From SW4 sp042466115 (lineage in GTDB: Bacteria; Pseudomonadota; Alphaproteobacteria; Rhodobacterales; Rhodobacteraceae): DNA of 64,000 nt. Shown piece after piece: positions 51,795 to 60,900 of this stretch. The notes below the pieces were generated by a model. That model had not been told where the DNA came from and searched no databases. It worked only from the letters and a program-made list of their open reading frames with translations. The stretch is taken from the NCBI RefSeq assembly GCF_042466115.1, contig NZ_JAXHBQ010000001.1, positions 2,170,001 through 2,234,000 of the forward strand, written 5' to 3'. The translations under genes and the position numbers were made by a program. Numbering within the stretch: the stretch's first letter is position 1; every line of letters starts with the position of its first letter.

Positions 51795-52949
51795 ATGACC
51801 AAACCCATCGACCCGGTTGACCTTACGGCGCGTTTGGTGCGCTGCGCGTCGGTTACGCCCGCCGAGGGTGGCGCGCTGGTGCTGCTGGAAAGGGTGTTGT
51901 CGGACGCCGGATTTACATGCACCCGTGTTGATCGGGGTGGCGTGTGCAACCTGTTCGCGCGTTGGGGCGCCAAGGGGGCCGCGCGCAGCTTTGGGTTTAA
52001 TGGCCACACGGATGTGGTTCCTGTCGGTGACGAGGCCGCATGGACGCACGACCCGTTCGGCGCAGAGATCGTCGATGGCTACCTTTATGGGCGCGGCGCG
52101 ACCGATATGAAATCGGGCGTCGCCGCATTTGCCGCCGCCGCCGTGGATTTCGTGCGTGATACGCCCCCGGACGGCGCGATCATCCTTGCGATCACCGGCG
52201 ACGAGGAAGGCCCGGCGCTGGACGGCACGACTGCCCTGCTTGACTGGATGGCGGCAGAGGGCGAAGCCATGCGCGCCTGTATCGTCGGCGAACCCACCTG
52301 TGTCGAAACCATGGGCGACATGATCAAGATCGGGCGGCGCGGATCAATGACCGCGCATATCACCGTGACGGGCAAACAGGGCCATTCCGCCTATCCGCAT
52401 CGCGCGCTGAACCCGCTGCCCGCGATGGCGCGGTTGATGGACCGGCTGGCCAGCCATACCCTTGACGCTGGCACCGATCATTTCGACCCGTCCACCCTTG
52501 CGATTGTCACCATCGACACTGGCAATCCCGCCACCAACGTGATCCCCGCGCAAGTCCGCGCCAGCGTGAACATCCGGTTCAACGATACGCACACTGGCGC
52601 AAGTCTCACCGCCTGGCTCCAGTCGGAAATCGACGCGGTGCAGGCTGAATTTGGCGTGACGATCACCCAGGACACAAAGGTGTCGGGCGAGGCGTTCCTG
52701 ACACCCCCCGGCGCGCTTTCCAAGCTGATCAGCGATGCGGTGCACGCAGAAACTGGAAACACCCCCGAAATGTCCACAACCGGCGGCACATCGGATGCGC
52801 GTTTCGTCAAGGATCACTGCGCCGTGGTCGAATGCGGTCTTGTGGGCAAACGGATGCATCAGGTGGACGAACGCGTGCCCGTGGCCGACATTGCAACCCT
52901 CAAGGCGATCTACACCCGCATCCTGCGTGCCTATTTCAGCCAGCCCTGA
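51795..52949 (+). CDS. dapE: Succinyl-diaminopimelate desuccinylase
   Basis: A 384-residue M20 metallohydrolase removing succinate from N-succinyl-L,L-DAP in lysine and peptidoglycan precursor synthesis. Metal-site motifs are GHTDVVPVGD near residues 72-81 and GRGATDMKSGVAAF near 100-113; catalytic Glu-Glu lies in TGDEEGPALDG, and STTGGTSDARF near 325 is DapE-specific. AAAGGAG at 51782-51788 sets the ATG at 51795. The 289 bp upstream, shared with the Hint gene, is AT-rich and holds no further gene. Confidence 0.96.
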   Translation: MTKPIDPVDLTARLVRCASVTPAEGGALVLLERVLSDAGFTCTRVDRGGVCNLFARWGAKGAARSFGFNGHTDVVPVGDEAAWTHDPFGAEIVDGYLYGRGATDMKSGVAAFAAAAVDFVRDTPPDGAIILAITGDEEGPALDGTTALLDWMAAEGEAMRACIVGEPTCVETMGDMIKIGRRGSMTAHITVTGKQGHSAYPHRALNPLPAMARLMDRLASHTLDAGTDHFDPSTLAIVTIDTGNPATNVIPAQVRASVNIRFNDTHTGASLTAWLQSEIDAVQAEFGVTITQDTKVSGEAFLTPPGALSKLISDAVHAETGNTPEMSTTGGTSDARFVKDHCAVVECGLVGKRMHQVDERVPVADIATLKAIYTRILRAYFSQP

Positions 52950-52969
52950 CCCGTGCTAGGGCAGACCTC

Positions 52970-55222
52970 ATGAAACGCATCCCATCCAAGGACGAAATCC
53001 TGCAATGGATTTCCGAAAACCCGACCCAAGCCGCCAAGCGCGATATCGCGCGGGCGTTCGGGATCAAAGGTGCCGCGCGCATCGACCTGAAACGCATCCT
53101 GCGCGAGCTTGAAGAAGAAGGGCATCTTGAGAAACGCAAGAAAACCTACCGCGATCCTGATCGCCTTCCGCCTGTGTCTGTGCTGGAAATCACGGGGGCG
53201 GACGCTGATGGTGACCTGCTGGCGCGGCCGATGGAGTGGCACGGAACCGGCGATGCGCCGGTGATTGCCTTTATCGCCAAAGACGGCGATCCGGCGCTGG
53301 GCGCAGGTGACAGGATCCTGGCCCGTCTGACCAAGGAACAGGGTGACGGGTTTGACTATTCCGCCCGCCTGATCCGCCGGATCGGCACCAACCCGCTGCG
53401 TATCCTGGGGGTGTTCCGGCGCGGGTCTGATGGCGGCCGTGTGCTGCCCATCGACAAAGGCTCGGACAAGGAATGGAGCGTTGCGCCCGATGCGATGAAC
53501 GGCGCCAAGGACGGTGAACTGGTCGAAGCCGAGCAAGCCGGACCAAAGGGCCGCATGGGTCTGCCCAAGGCGCGCATTGTCGCCCGTCTGGGTGATCCGA
53601 CAGCACCCCGCGCCGTATCCCTGATCGCGATCCACCAGCACGGCATCCCCGATCATTTCCCCGATGATGTTGTCGCCGAGGCGGATGCTGCCAAGACCGC
53701 CGGTCTGGATGGCCGCGACGACATGCAAGACCTGCCGCTGATCACAATAGACCCTTGGGATGCGCGTGACCGCGATGATGCCTGCCTTGTGCAGCCCGAT
53801 GATGACCCGAAAAACCCGAACGGCCATATCCTTTGGGTCGCGATTGCCGATGTCGCGCATTATGTCACGACGGGTTCGGCGCTGGACCGCGAGGCGCGCA
53901 AGCGTGGCAATTCCACCTATTTCCCCGACCGTGTGGTGCCGATGTTGCCTGACCGGTTGTCAGGTGATCTGTGTTCGCTGCACGAAAACGTGCCGCGCGC
54001 CTGTGTTGTCGCGCGGATGCGCGTGAACGCGGCGGGCCACAAGATTGATCACAGCTTTCATCGCGGTTTGATGCGGTCTGTCGCATCGCTGAACTACGAG
54101 GAAGTGCAGGCAGGCATGGACGGCGCGCCAAACGACAAGGTCGCGCCGCTGATGGACGATATCATTCGCCCGCTTTACGCCTGCTATGAAAGTCTCAAGA
54201 AGGCCCGCGCTGAACGTCAGCCGCTTGAACTGGACCTGCCCGAACGCCAGATCGTGATCAGTGATGAAGGTCAGGTCACGGCCGTGAACTTCAAGGAACG
54301 CCTTGATGCGCATCGGTTGATCGAGGAATTCATGGTGCTGGCCAATGTCGCCGCCGCCGAAACACTGATCGCCAAGGAAACCCAGTTGTTGTTCCGCGTG
54401 CACGAGGAACCCAGCCCTGAAAAGCTGGACGCGCTGCGCGAAACAGCCGCCGCAAGCGGGCTGACGCTGGCAAAGGGGCAGGTGTTGCAAACCGCGCACC
54501 TGAACCGCCTGCTGGAACAGGCCGAGGGCACACCCGACGACGAACTGATCAACATGGCGACCCTCCGGTCCATGACGCAGGCCTATTACAACCCCGAAAA
54601 TTTCGGGCATTTCGGGCTGGCCTTGCGCAATTACGCGCATTTCACATCGCCGATCCGCCGTTACAGCGACCTGATCGTGCATCGCGCCCTGATCACCGCC
54701 CATGGCTGGGGCAAGGATGGTTTGCAGCCCGAAGACATTGATCGCCTTGATGATACCGCCAAGCTGATCAGCGACACCGAACGCCGCTCCATGATGGCGG
54801 AACGCGACACGACCGACCGCTACCTTGCCGCCTATCTGTCCGACCATGTGGGAGCAGAGATGGAGGGACGGATCAGCGGTATCGCCCGCTTTGGCGTGTT
54901 CGTGCGCCTTGATGAAACCGGCGCGGATGCGCTGGTGCCAATGCGCAATCTGGGTGCCGAATACTTCCGCCACGATCCCGACAGCCAGACCCTGACAGGG
55001 GCGGACACAGGCACGGTGATCCGGTTGGGCAAGCCCGTGACCGTTGCCTTGACCGAAGCAGTGCCCGATACCGGCGGGCTGGTGGTTGATTTGCTGCGTC
55101 TTGACGGGCGCAGTGTGACCAAGGGGGCGGGGCGTAGTGGCAAACCACCGCGGCGCAAGCAAGGCGCGGCGCGCAAGAAAGCGGCCAAGACCGCCCGCAA
55201 GGTCAAACGCAGCCGCAAGTGA
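52970..55222 (+). CDS. rnr: Ribonuclease R
   Basis: A 750-residue 3'-5' exoribonuclease that degrades structured RNA. An N-terminal winged-helix (residues 1-60, FGIKGAARIDLKRILRELEEEGHLEK in pieces) is followed by cold-shock domains, then the RNB catalytic block TIDPWDARDRDDAC near 250-265 with its Asp cluster, YFPDRVVPMLPDRLSGDLCSL, FTSPIRRYSDLIVHR, and a C-terminal S1 domain plus a Lys/Arg-rich tail. The ATG at 52970 matches the family start, 20 bp after dapE; the upstream frame overlaps dapE and is not used. Confidence 0.96.
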   Translation: MKRIPSKDEILQWISENPTQAAKRDIARAFGIKGAARIDLKRILRELEEEGHLEKRKKTYRDPDRLPPVSVLEITGADADGDLLARPMEWHGTGDAPVIAFIAKDGDPALGAGDRILARLTKEQGDGFDYSARLIRRIGTNPLRILGVFRRGSDGGRVLPIDKGSDKEWSVAPDAMNGAKDGELVEAEQAGPKGRMGLPKARIVARLGDPTAPRAVSLIAIHQHGIPDHFPDDVVAEADAAKTAGLDGRDDMQDLPLITIDPWDARDRDDACLVQPDDDPKNPNGHILWVAIADVAHYVTTGSALDREARKRGNSTYFPDRVVPMLPDRLSGDLCSLHENVPRACVVARMRVNAAGHKIDHSFHRGLMRSVASLNYEEVQAGMDGAPNDKVAPLMDDIIRPLYACYESLKKARAERQPLELDLPERQIVISDEGQVTAVNFKERLDAHRLIEEFMVLANVAAAETLIAKETQLLFRVHEEPSPEKLDALRETAAASGLTLAKGQVLQTAHLNRLLEQAEGTPDDELINMATLRSMTQAYYNPENFGHFGLALRNYAHFTSPIRRYSDLIVHRALITAHGWGKDGLQPEDIDRLDDTAKLISDTERRSMMAERDTTDRYLAAYLSDHVGAEMEGRISGIARFGVFVRLDETGADALVPMRNLGAEYFRHDPDSQTLTGADTGTVIRLGKPVTVALTEAVPDTGGLVVDLLRLDGRSVTKGAGRSGKPPRRKQGAARKKAAKTARKVKRSRK

Positions 55223-55319
55223 TGGGCGGATTACCGCGCCGCGGGCATGTTGATTGCTTCCTGATTGGAAACAATCGCGTTAGCATTGTGCGCAAACGTC
55301 ATTGAATCGGGTGAGTTTC

Positions 55320-56585
55320 ATGAGTGTCTTGATGCGTATCGCCGCCCTTTCGGTGCTCTTGCTTGCCAGTATCGCACAGGCCAACCCCGGCCCGCCCGAA
55401 CGCTCGCTTCGTCCTGAAATGCGCCCTCAGTTTGATGTGATCCCCGCCCAAAGCACCGCAAATGATCGCGGCCTTCAGCGCTGGATCAACGGGTTTCGTG
55501 CCCGTGCTGTGGCACAGGGCATATCCGCGCAAACCTTCGATCTGGCCTTTCGCGGGGTCACCTACAACGCCGACATTATCCGCCGGGACCGCAACCAATC
55601 GGAATTCACCAAGACGATCTGGGATTACCTTGATAGCGCCGCATCTGACGCGCGCGTGCGCAACGGCCAAGCGGCCCTGCGCCAGAACGAACGCCTGCTG
55701 AATGCGATCGAGGCGCGCTATGGTGTCGAAAAGGAGGTTGTCGTCGCCGTGTGGGGGCTGGAAAGTTCCTTTGGCGCATTCCGCGGCGATGAACCCCTGA
55801 TCGAAGCATTGGCGACCCTTGCCTATGACGGGCGCCGCGGGCGGTTTTTTGAACAACAGTTGGTCGCTGCGTTGAAAATTATTCAGGACGGCGATGTGGC
55901 CGCGTCAAACATGACCGGAAGCTGGGCGGGCGCGATGGGGCATACGCAGTTCATCCCCACGTCCTATCTGGCTTACGCCGTCGATTTCACCGGCGATGGC
56001 AAGCGCGATATCTGGTCTGACGATCCGGCGGATGCGCTGGCGTCCACCGCGTCCTATCTGGCAAACTTCGGTTGGATCAGCGGCCAGCCTTGGGGCGTAG
56101 AGGTGCGTCTGCCTAACGGGTTTGATTACACCCAAGCCAACCGGCGCATCCAGCGCCTGCCCAGTGAATGGGCGCGCAGGGGCGTGACCGGAATTGATGG
56201 TCGCGCGGTGCCCGACCACGGCGATGCTGCGGTGCTGTTGCCTGCTGGCGCGCAGGGCGCGGCCTTTCTGATCTTTCACAATTTCAGCGTGATCGAACGT
56301 TACAACACCGCCGATGCCTATGTGATTGGTGTTGGCCATTTGGCTGACCGGATCGGCGGCGGACGCGAAATTCAGGCGGATTGGCCGCGCGGTGATCGGG
56401 CATTGGTGTTCGCGGAACGGCAGGAATTGCAGCGCAGACTGACGGCAGCGGGGCATAGCACCCAAGGGATCGACGGACGCATCGGCCCGCTGACAATTGA
56501 CGCGATCCGCAGTTATCAAAGCAGTCAGGGGCTGGTGCCAGATGGCTACCCGTCACTGTCACTCCTGACGCGACTGCGCGAGTGA
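55320..56585 (+). CDS. Lytic murein transglycosylase (MltB family) with peptidoglycan-binding domain
   Basis: A 421-residue periplasmic enzyme cleaving glycan strands with formation of anhydromuropeptides. A signal peptide (ending ASIAQA) is followed by the SLT_2 domain with the catalytic Glu in VWGLESSFGAFRG near 142-154 and GSWAGAMGHTQFIPTSYLAYAVDFTGDG in segments near 195-222. A PG-binding-1 domain (about 360-420, GHSTQGIDGRIGPLTIDAIRSYQ) ends the protein. The start could be ATG 55320, or ATG 55332 giving a shorter signal. Its 3' end overlaps the convergent methyltransferase by 27 bp. Confidence 0.93.
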   Translation: MSVLMRIAALSVLLLASIAQANPGPPERSLRPEMRPQFDVIPAQSTANDRGLQRWINGFRARAVAQGISAQTFDLAFRGVTYNADIIRRDRNQSEFTKTIWDYLDSAASDARVRNGQAALRQNERLLNAIEARYGVEKEVVVAVWGLESSFGAFRGDEPLIEALATLAYDGRRGRFFEQQLVAALKIIQDGDVAASNMTGSWAGAMGHTQFIPTSYLAYAVDFTGDGKRDIWSDDPADALASTASYLANFGWISGQPWGVEVRLPNGFDYTQANRRIQRLPSEWARRGVTGIDGRAVPDHGDAAVLLPAGAQGAAFLIFHNFSVIERYNTADAYVIGVGHLADRIGGGREIQADWPRGDRALVFAERQELQRRLTAAGHSTQGIDGRIGPLTIDAIRSYQSSQGLVPDGYPSLSLLTRLRE

Positions 56586-57422
56586 CATCATGAGGTAAAC
56601 GTTGTTGGCCGCAAAACTGTCGCGATTTCGGCTTTGTTCAGTCAGCCGCTGTTGCAGACGGGTGCGCTTGCGTTCATTCACGAACATGCGCAACACACGG
56701 TTGATCAACCACCGCGTCTTGGGCTTTTTGGCAACCAGTTCTTCGTCCACGCGCGAAATGGCATGACCAAAGATATTGAACAGCCCTTGTTCAATTTCGA
56801 CAGACGGGGCAACGGCTGCGGTCACGTCTTCTTGGTGCGTGATGGCAAGGTTCAAGTCCGCAACAGCCTGCCGAAAACCGGCAATGCCGTGTCCGCTCCC
56901 CACGGTGGCGCGCACCGGGTTGGCGCGAAACGCTTCACTGCGAAAGCAATCCGCGATGATGATCCGACCGTCGGGTTCAAGCAGGGTCAGGCACTTGGGC
57001 ATACCTTCCGGCAGCGGAATATACTGAAAGCTTTCCGAAAAGAGGCAAACATCGAATTTGGAGTCGCTGTTGAAATCTTCGAACATCATCTCGTGAATCA
57101 CTGCATTTGGCGCATTTTCACGACAGCGCGCGGCCAGAAATGCAGACGGAATAACGATCTCCACGTGATGCCCCAGTGCCAGCAACTTGCCAGCCGTGAC
57201 ACCTGCGCCGCCGCCGATGTCCAGGATACGCAGCTTGCCCTTGGGCAGCAGTTTGAACAGCCGATCCGTATAGGCTTCTTGCGCGGGGCCGGCATTGGCG
57301 GCGCAAACCTCCAGACCGGTCCAGTCGCCGTAGTGAAGGTTTTCGGTTCCCGTCAGCCATTTGGCAAATGTCAGGCTGACATCAAGCCCGATGGCGCGTG
57401 TATCAATTTTTTCGTTTTTCAT
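56559..57422 (-). CDS. Class I SAM-dependent methyltransferase
   Basis: A 287-residue Rossmann-fold methyltransferase. SAM-binding motif I is ILDIGGGAGVTAGKLLALG near 78-96, an acidic loop EMMFEDF and a motif-IV-like CLFSESFQYIPLPEGM follow, then a methyltransferase domain to about 190. The C-terminal 100 residues are basic (VNERKRTRLQQRL) and may contact a membrane or partner. The substrate is unknown. The ATG at 57422 starts MKNEKIDTR; an in-frame extension to 57458 overlaps the ribosome site region and is not preferred. Confidence 0.83.
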   Translation of the reverse strand: MKNEKIDTRAIGLDVSLTFAKWLTGTENLHYGDWTGLEVCAANAGPAQEAYTDRLFKLLPKGKLRILDIGGGAGVTAGKLLALGHHVEIVIPSAFLAARCRENAPNAVIHEMMFEDFNSDSKFDVCLFSESFQYIPLPEGMPKCLTLLEPDGRIIIADCFRSEAFRANPVRATVGSGHGIAGFRQAVADLNLAITHQEDVTAAVAPSVEIEQGLFNIFGHAISRVDEELVAKKPKTRWLINRVLRMFVNERKRTRLQQRLTEQSRNRDSFAANNVYLMMSLAQSRQE

Positions 57423-57461
57423 CGGCGCAGTCTTGCGGGGAAAACCGCGACGGTGCAAGCC

Positions 57462-57944
57462 TCAACGGTGTTCGACCGGATCGCAGGCATCGCCGTGCAT
57501 GCAGGCTTCGACCTTTGCGATATCGGCGCGACTTGGGTCTTGAAACACCCACTGCGCGCAGGGGCCGACGCGAAGGACATCACCATCGGCGGTGCGTTCG
57601 ACAAAGGCCAGCGCTTCGGTTTCAGGTGCGAAACTTCCACACCACGGTCCGGCGCAGCCGATCGCGATTGTGATATTACGCGGACTGACATCGACAAAGC
57701 CGTTTGCCGACAATCCCTGACCTTGAAAATGCACGACGAAAGGATCGGGCGCTTGTCCTTCACGTGTGGGGGCTGTTGCCGAGTCCTGCGTAAAGGAAAA
57801 GCGGCCCCAAAGCACCGTATATCGCGCTTCGGACTGCACGGCAGCGGTGAAAGATGCGGCCACATCCGGCTGCGTACAAGACAGCGCACTGGCCTGAAAA
57901 GGCAATGCGATTGCAAGCACGGCTCCGATAAATGCTTCCCTCAT
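57462..57944 (-). CDS. Secreted hypothetical protein with conserved cysteines
   Basis: A 160-residue exported protein: signal peptide to about residue 20 (LPFQASA), then a domain with six cysteines (LSCTQPD, AIGCAGPWCGSF, VGPCAQW, VEACMHGDACDP), probably disulfide-bonded. Beta-rich by pattern. No named family; a periplasmic role is inferred. Its start overlaps the rppH stop by 4 bp (ATGA), so it is translationally coupled to rppH; the methyltransferase follows on the same strand. Confidence 0.75.
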   Translation of the reverse strand: MREAFIGAVLAIALPFQASALSCTQPDVAASFTAAVQSEARYTVLWGRFSFTQDSATAPTREGQAPDPFVVHFQGQGLSANGFVDVSPRNITIAIGCAGPWCGSFAPETEALAFVERTADGDVLRVGPCAQWVFQDPSRADIAKVEACMHGDACDPVEHR

Positions 57945-58423
57945 AGCAAGGCTCCAAATTCATCCAGCACCTGCGCATAGACTGCCCTCTTGAACGGAAC
58001 GATGCTGTCTAGCAGTTCGGTCGGGGGCATCCATTTCCAGCGCGAAAATTCAGGTTGCGCGGTTTCGATATCAATCTGGTCATCGGCGCCGTCAAACCGC
58101 AACAGGAACCACTTCTGTTCCTGCCCGCGGTAGCGGCCTTTCCAGATTTTCGGCACGATATCATGGGGCAGATCATAGGGTATCCAGTCGCGACTTTCGG
58201 CCTCGACTCGCACCAGATCAGCCGTCACACCTGTTTCTTCCCACAGTTCGCGCAGGGCCGCATCACGCGGATTTTCGCCCTTGTCCACGCCGCCCTGGGG
58301 CATCTGCCAGGCATCCTGAAAGCGGTCATTGCGCTGGCCGACAAACACCTGCCCTGTGCTGTTCACCAACATCAAGCCAACGCAGGGGCGGTAGGGCAGG
58401 CGCGCGATGTCGTCAGGTGTCAT
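57941..58423 (-). CDS. rppH: RNA pyrophosphohydrolase
   Basis: A 160-residue Nudix hydrolase removing pyrophosphate from the 5' end of mRNAs, triggering RNase E decay, and also acting on dinucleoside polyphosphates. The start LPYRPCVGLMLVNSTGQVFVGQR is typical; the Nudix box G-x5-E-x7-R-E-L-x2-E-E-x-G-V is seen as GGVDKGENPRDAALRELWEETGV in segments near 44-66. The frame is open upstream to 58579, but that overlaps ctpA and has no homology. It lies 16 bp after ctpA. Confidence 0.95.
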   Translation of the reverse strand: MTPDDIARLPYRPCVGLMLVNSTGQVFVGQRNDRFQDAWQMPQGGVDKGENPRDAALRELWEETGVTADLVRVEAESRDWIPYDLPHDIVPKIWKGRYRGQEQKWFLLRFDGADDQIDIETAQPEFSRWKWMPPTELLDSIVPFKRAVYAQVLDEFGALL

Positions 58424-58439
58424 GGCGCCTGCCCTTTGT

Positions 58440-59774
58440 TTATTGTGCGTTGGGGCCAAGCGCTGACAGCCCCTTGAGGATATCAATCGCATAGGCCAGT
58501 TGGTAGTCTTCCTCGCGCAGGGCCGCGGCGTCTTCGGCGCGCGCGCGGTCGGCCTCGATCTGGCGGATTTCGTCTTCACTCAGGCTGTCGTTGTCTAGCG
58601 CGCCGCGGAGATCCGCCTCCGAGCGGAAGACACCTTGTTCCTCTTCTTCGGCGCTTTCTTCGACGCGGCGGGGCTGTTCCACGATGATATCAGGTGAAAT
58701 GCCAAGCGCCTGAATCGACCGGCCCGATGGTGTGTAATATCGTGCGGTTGTCAGGCGCATTGCCCCATCGCCACGCAGCGGCATCACCGTTTGCACCGAT
58801 CCCTTGCCGAACGAATTTGTGCCAATGACAATTGCGCGGCGGTGATCTTGCAAGGCACCCGCAACGATTTCCGATGCCGAGGCAGAACCACCATTGATCA
58901 ACACGACAATCGGCAGCCCTTCGGCCAGATCGCCCGTGTTGGCGTTGTAGCGCTCGCCGTCCTCGGGGTTGCGGCTACGGGTCGACACGATTTCACCCGC
59001 CTCAAGGAACGCATCCGATACAAGGATCGCCTGACGCAGCAAACCACCTGGATTGTTGCGCAGGTCAAGCACAAGGCCGTTGACGTTTTCGATGCCGCCG
59101 GCTTCCTCGACTTGCTCGGCCAGCAGTTCGCGCATGCTGTCGAACGTCTGGTCGCTGAATGTCGTGATGCGCAAGACAACCGTGTCGCCTTCGGTGCGCG
59201 ACCGCACCGCCGTCAGCTTGATGGTGTCACGGATGATGGACACATCGAACGGTTCAATCTCGCCCTCGCGCACGACCGTGATCACGATTTCCGAACCCAC
59301 TGGCCCGCGCATCAGATCAACCGCGTCGTCCAAGGTCAGGCCCAGCACGCTGGCCCCGTCCACGGCCGTGATGAAATCGCCTGACATGATGCCCGCGGCA
59401 TCCGCAGGGGTGCCGTCAATCGGTGACACGACCTTGACGAACCCTTCTTCCTGCGTGACTTCGATCCCGAGGCCGCCAAATTCACCACGTGTCTGCACGC
59501 GCATGTCGGCGGCGTCTTCGGGCGACAGATAGCTGGAATGCGGATCAAGCGAAGTCAGCATGCCGTCAATCGCGGCCTCGATCAGCGCGGCCTCATCGAC
59601 ATCCTCGACATATTGCGCGCGGATGCGTTCAAAGATGTCACCGAACAGGTCTAGCTGCTCATAGACGCTGGCATTTCGGGTGGCTTCTTGGGCCACAAGC
59701 GGTCCGGCGATCTGCGTTGTGGCAATCGCGCCTGCGATGGTGCCAACGGCTGCGGCCATAAAGAACTTTTTCAT
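58440..59774 (-). CDS. ctpA: S41 family carboxy-terminal processing protease
   Basis: A 444-residue periplasmic serine protease. An N-terminal signal/anchor (MKKFFMAAAVGTIAGAIATT) is followed by a PDZ domain (about 85-170, GLGIEVTQEEGFVKVVSPIDGTPAD in parts) and the S41 core with the catalytic Ser in GGSASASEIVAGAL near 305 and the Lys in NSFGKGSVQT near 330. A Glu/Arg-rich C-terminal extension of about 70 residues is likely helical. The ATG at 59774 follows GTAGGA. It is downstream of the EnvC-like gene, a common pairing in Alphaproteobacteria for cell-wall hydrolase control. Confidence 0.95.
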   Translation of the reverse strand: MKKFFMAAAVGTIAGAIATTQIAGPLVAQEATRNASVYEQLDLFGDIFERIRAQYVEDVDEAALIEAAIDGMLTSLDPHSSYLSPEDAADMRVQTRGEFGGLGIEVTQEEGFVKVVSPIDGTPADAAGIMSGDFITAVDGASVLGLTLDDAVDLMRGPVGSEIVITVVREGEIEPFDVSIIRDTIKLTAVRSRTEGDTVVLRITTFSDQTFDSMRELLAEQVEEAGGIENVNGLVLDLRNNPGGLLRQAILVSDAFLEAGEIVSTRSRNPEDGERYNANTGDLAEGLPIVVLINGGSASASEIVAGALQDHRRAIVIGTNSFGKGSVQTVMPLRGDGAMRLTTARYYTPSGRSIQALGISPDIIVEQPRRVEESAEEEEQGVFRSEADLRGALDNDSLSEDEIRQIEADRARAEDAAALREEDYQLAYAIDILKGLSALGPNAQ

Positions 59775-59787
59775 GAATTTTCCTACC

Positions 59788-60900
59788 TCATTCAACCGCG
59801 AACCATGTCGCAGGATTTACCGGACTTTGCCCTTCTCTGACCTCAAGATAAAGGGTCTGTGTTTGACTTCCCGTCACACCTTGCGCTGTTTCGCTCAAAA
59901 TCGCGTCAACTGCGGGGATTTCGCCACCCATCAGGCCAATCGGCGACCCCGCAGGCAAAACTTGGCCGACTTCGCCAAACACTTCGGCCATGCCCGCAAA
60001 GACCCAAAGCACATCGGCCGCGGGTTCCAAAATCGTGACGTTTCCATAATCCAGCAACGGTCCGCGATAGCGCACGGTGGCCACGCCGGGGGTGGTGACA
60101 AGAGCGCGCGGGCGCGCTGCAATCAATACGCCGGGGCGGGCAATTCCGGCTGCATCGGCCTGTTCATACCCGCGCAGGATCGTGCCCTGCACAGGCAGCG
60201 CCAATCCGCCTGCCGTGGTTGCGTCAGGTGGCGCGGCACCCCCGTCAACTGCGCGCAACAAACCGGACGCAAAGGCATCCAGAGTGTCCGCGCTGGCCAC
60301 CAAAAGGGCCGTTTGCACGGCGTCTTCGGTATAGCGCTGGGGCAGGTCCGTGCGATCCGAAATCGCGGCACTCAGTTTGGTGCGGGCCTCTTGCGCGCCG
60401 GCCAGCCCTTTGCCCAGCAGATCCGCGGCGCGGTTTTGCAGGTCACGCAGGGCGGCGACTTCCTCAAGCTGGGTGCGCAATGCGTCCACGTCCGCTTGCA
60501 AGGCAGGGGTCACATCTGACACGATCATGCCCGCGCGGGCCGTGCCGGTTGGCCCCGATGGATGCAGCAGCAACAGGGGTGCAGGCGCGCGGCCCATCGT
60601 TTGCAGCACGCCCAACAGGCGCGCGACCTCGTCACTGCGGTTCGCCAGATCGTCCTCGATGGTGCGCTGCCGGATCGCGGCGCGGCGCAACCCGTCGCGC
60701 AATGTCACCAGCCCGTCCTCGTAGGCTTGCACGGTCTGGGTCAGGGCGGCGACACGGTCGCTTCGGCCATCAGCAGCAGCCAGTGCCGCACTCGCTTCCT
60801 CAAGCCGATCCGCAGCCGCGATTGCCGCCGCAGATGGGTCGGTCTGGGCGCTCGCAACACTTCCCAGAAGGCAACACAATATGGCGGCGCGCAGGATCAA
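59788..60900 (-). CDS. EnvC-like murein hydrolase activator, degenerate M23 domain
   Basis: A 370-residue exported protein: signal peptide (ending GSVASA), a coiled-coil N-terminal half (about 20-200) and a C-terminal LytM/M23 domain. The M23 catalytic signatures are replaced (DYGNVTILEP and LWVFAGMAEVFGE in place of HGNG and HxH), so it should be inactive and activate an amidase, as EnvC does. The start codon appears to be TTG at 60900, overlapping the gpmI stop (TTGA), since no ATG lies nearby in frame. Genes gpmI, this gene and ctpA form a row with tiny gaps. Confidence 0.88.
   Translation of the reverse strand: MILRAAILCCLLGSVASAQTDPSAAAIAAADRLEEASAALAAADGRSDRVAALTQTVQAYEDGLVTLRDGLRRAAIRQRTIEDDLANRSDEVARLLGVLQTMGRAPAPLLLLHPSGPTGTARAGMIVSDVTPALQADVDALRTQLEEVAALRDLQNRAADLLGKGLAGAQEARTKLSAAISDRTDLPQRYTEDAVQTALLVASADTLDAFASGLLRAVDGGAAPPDATTAGGLALPVQGTILRGYEQADAAGIARPGVLIAARPRALVTTPGVATVRYRGPLLDYGNVTILEPAADVLWVFAGMAEVFGEVGQVLPAGSPIGLMGGEIPAVDAILSETAQGVTGSQTQTLYLEVREGQSPVNPATWFAVE

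Noticed and set aside
53960..55162. Long minus-strand frame of 400 codons
   Set aside because: Lies fully inside rnr on the other strand and shows no family features; a by-product of GC-rich third positions.
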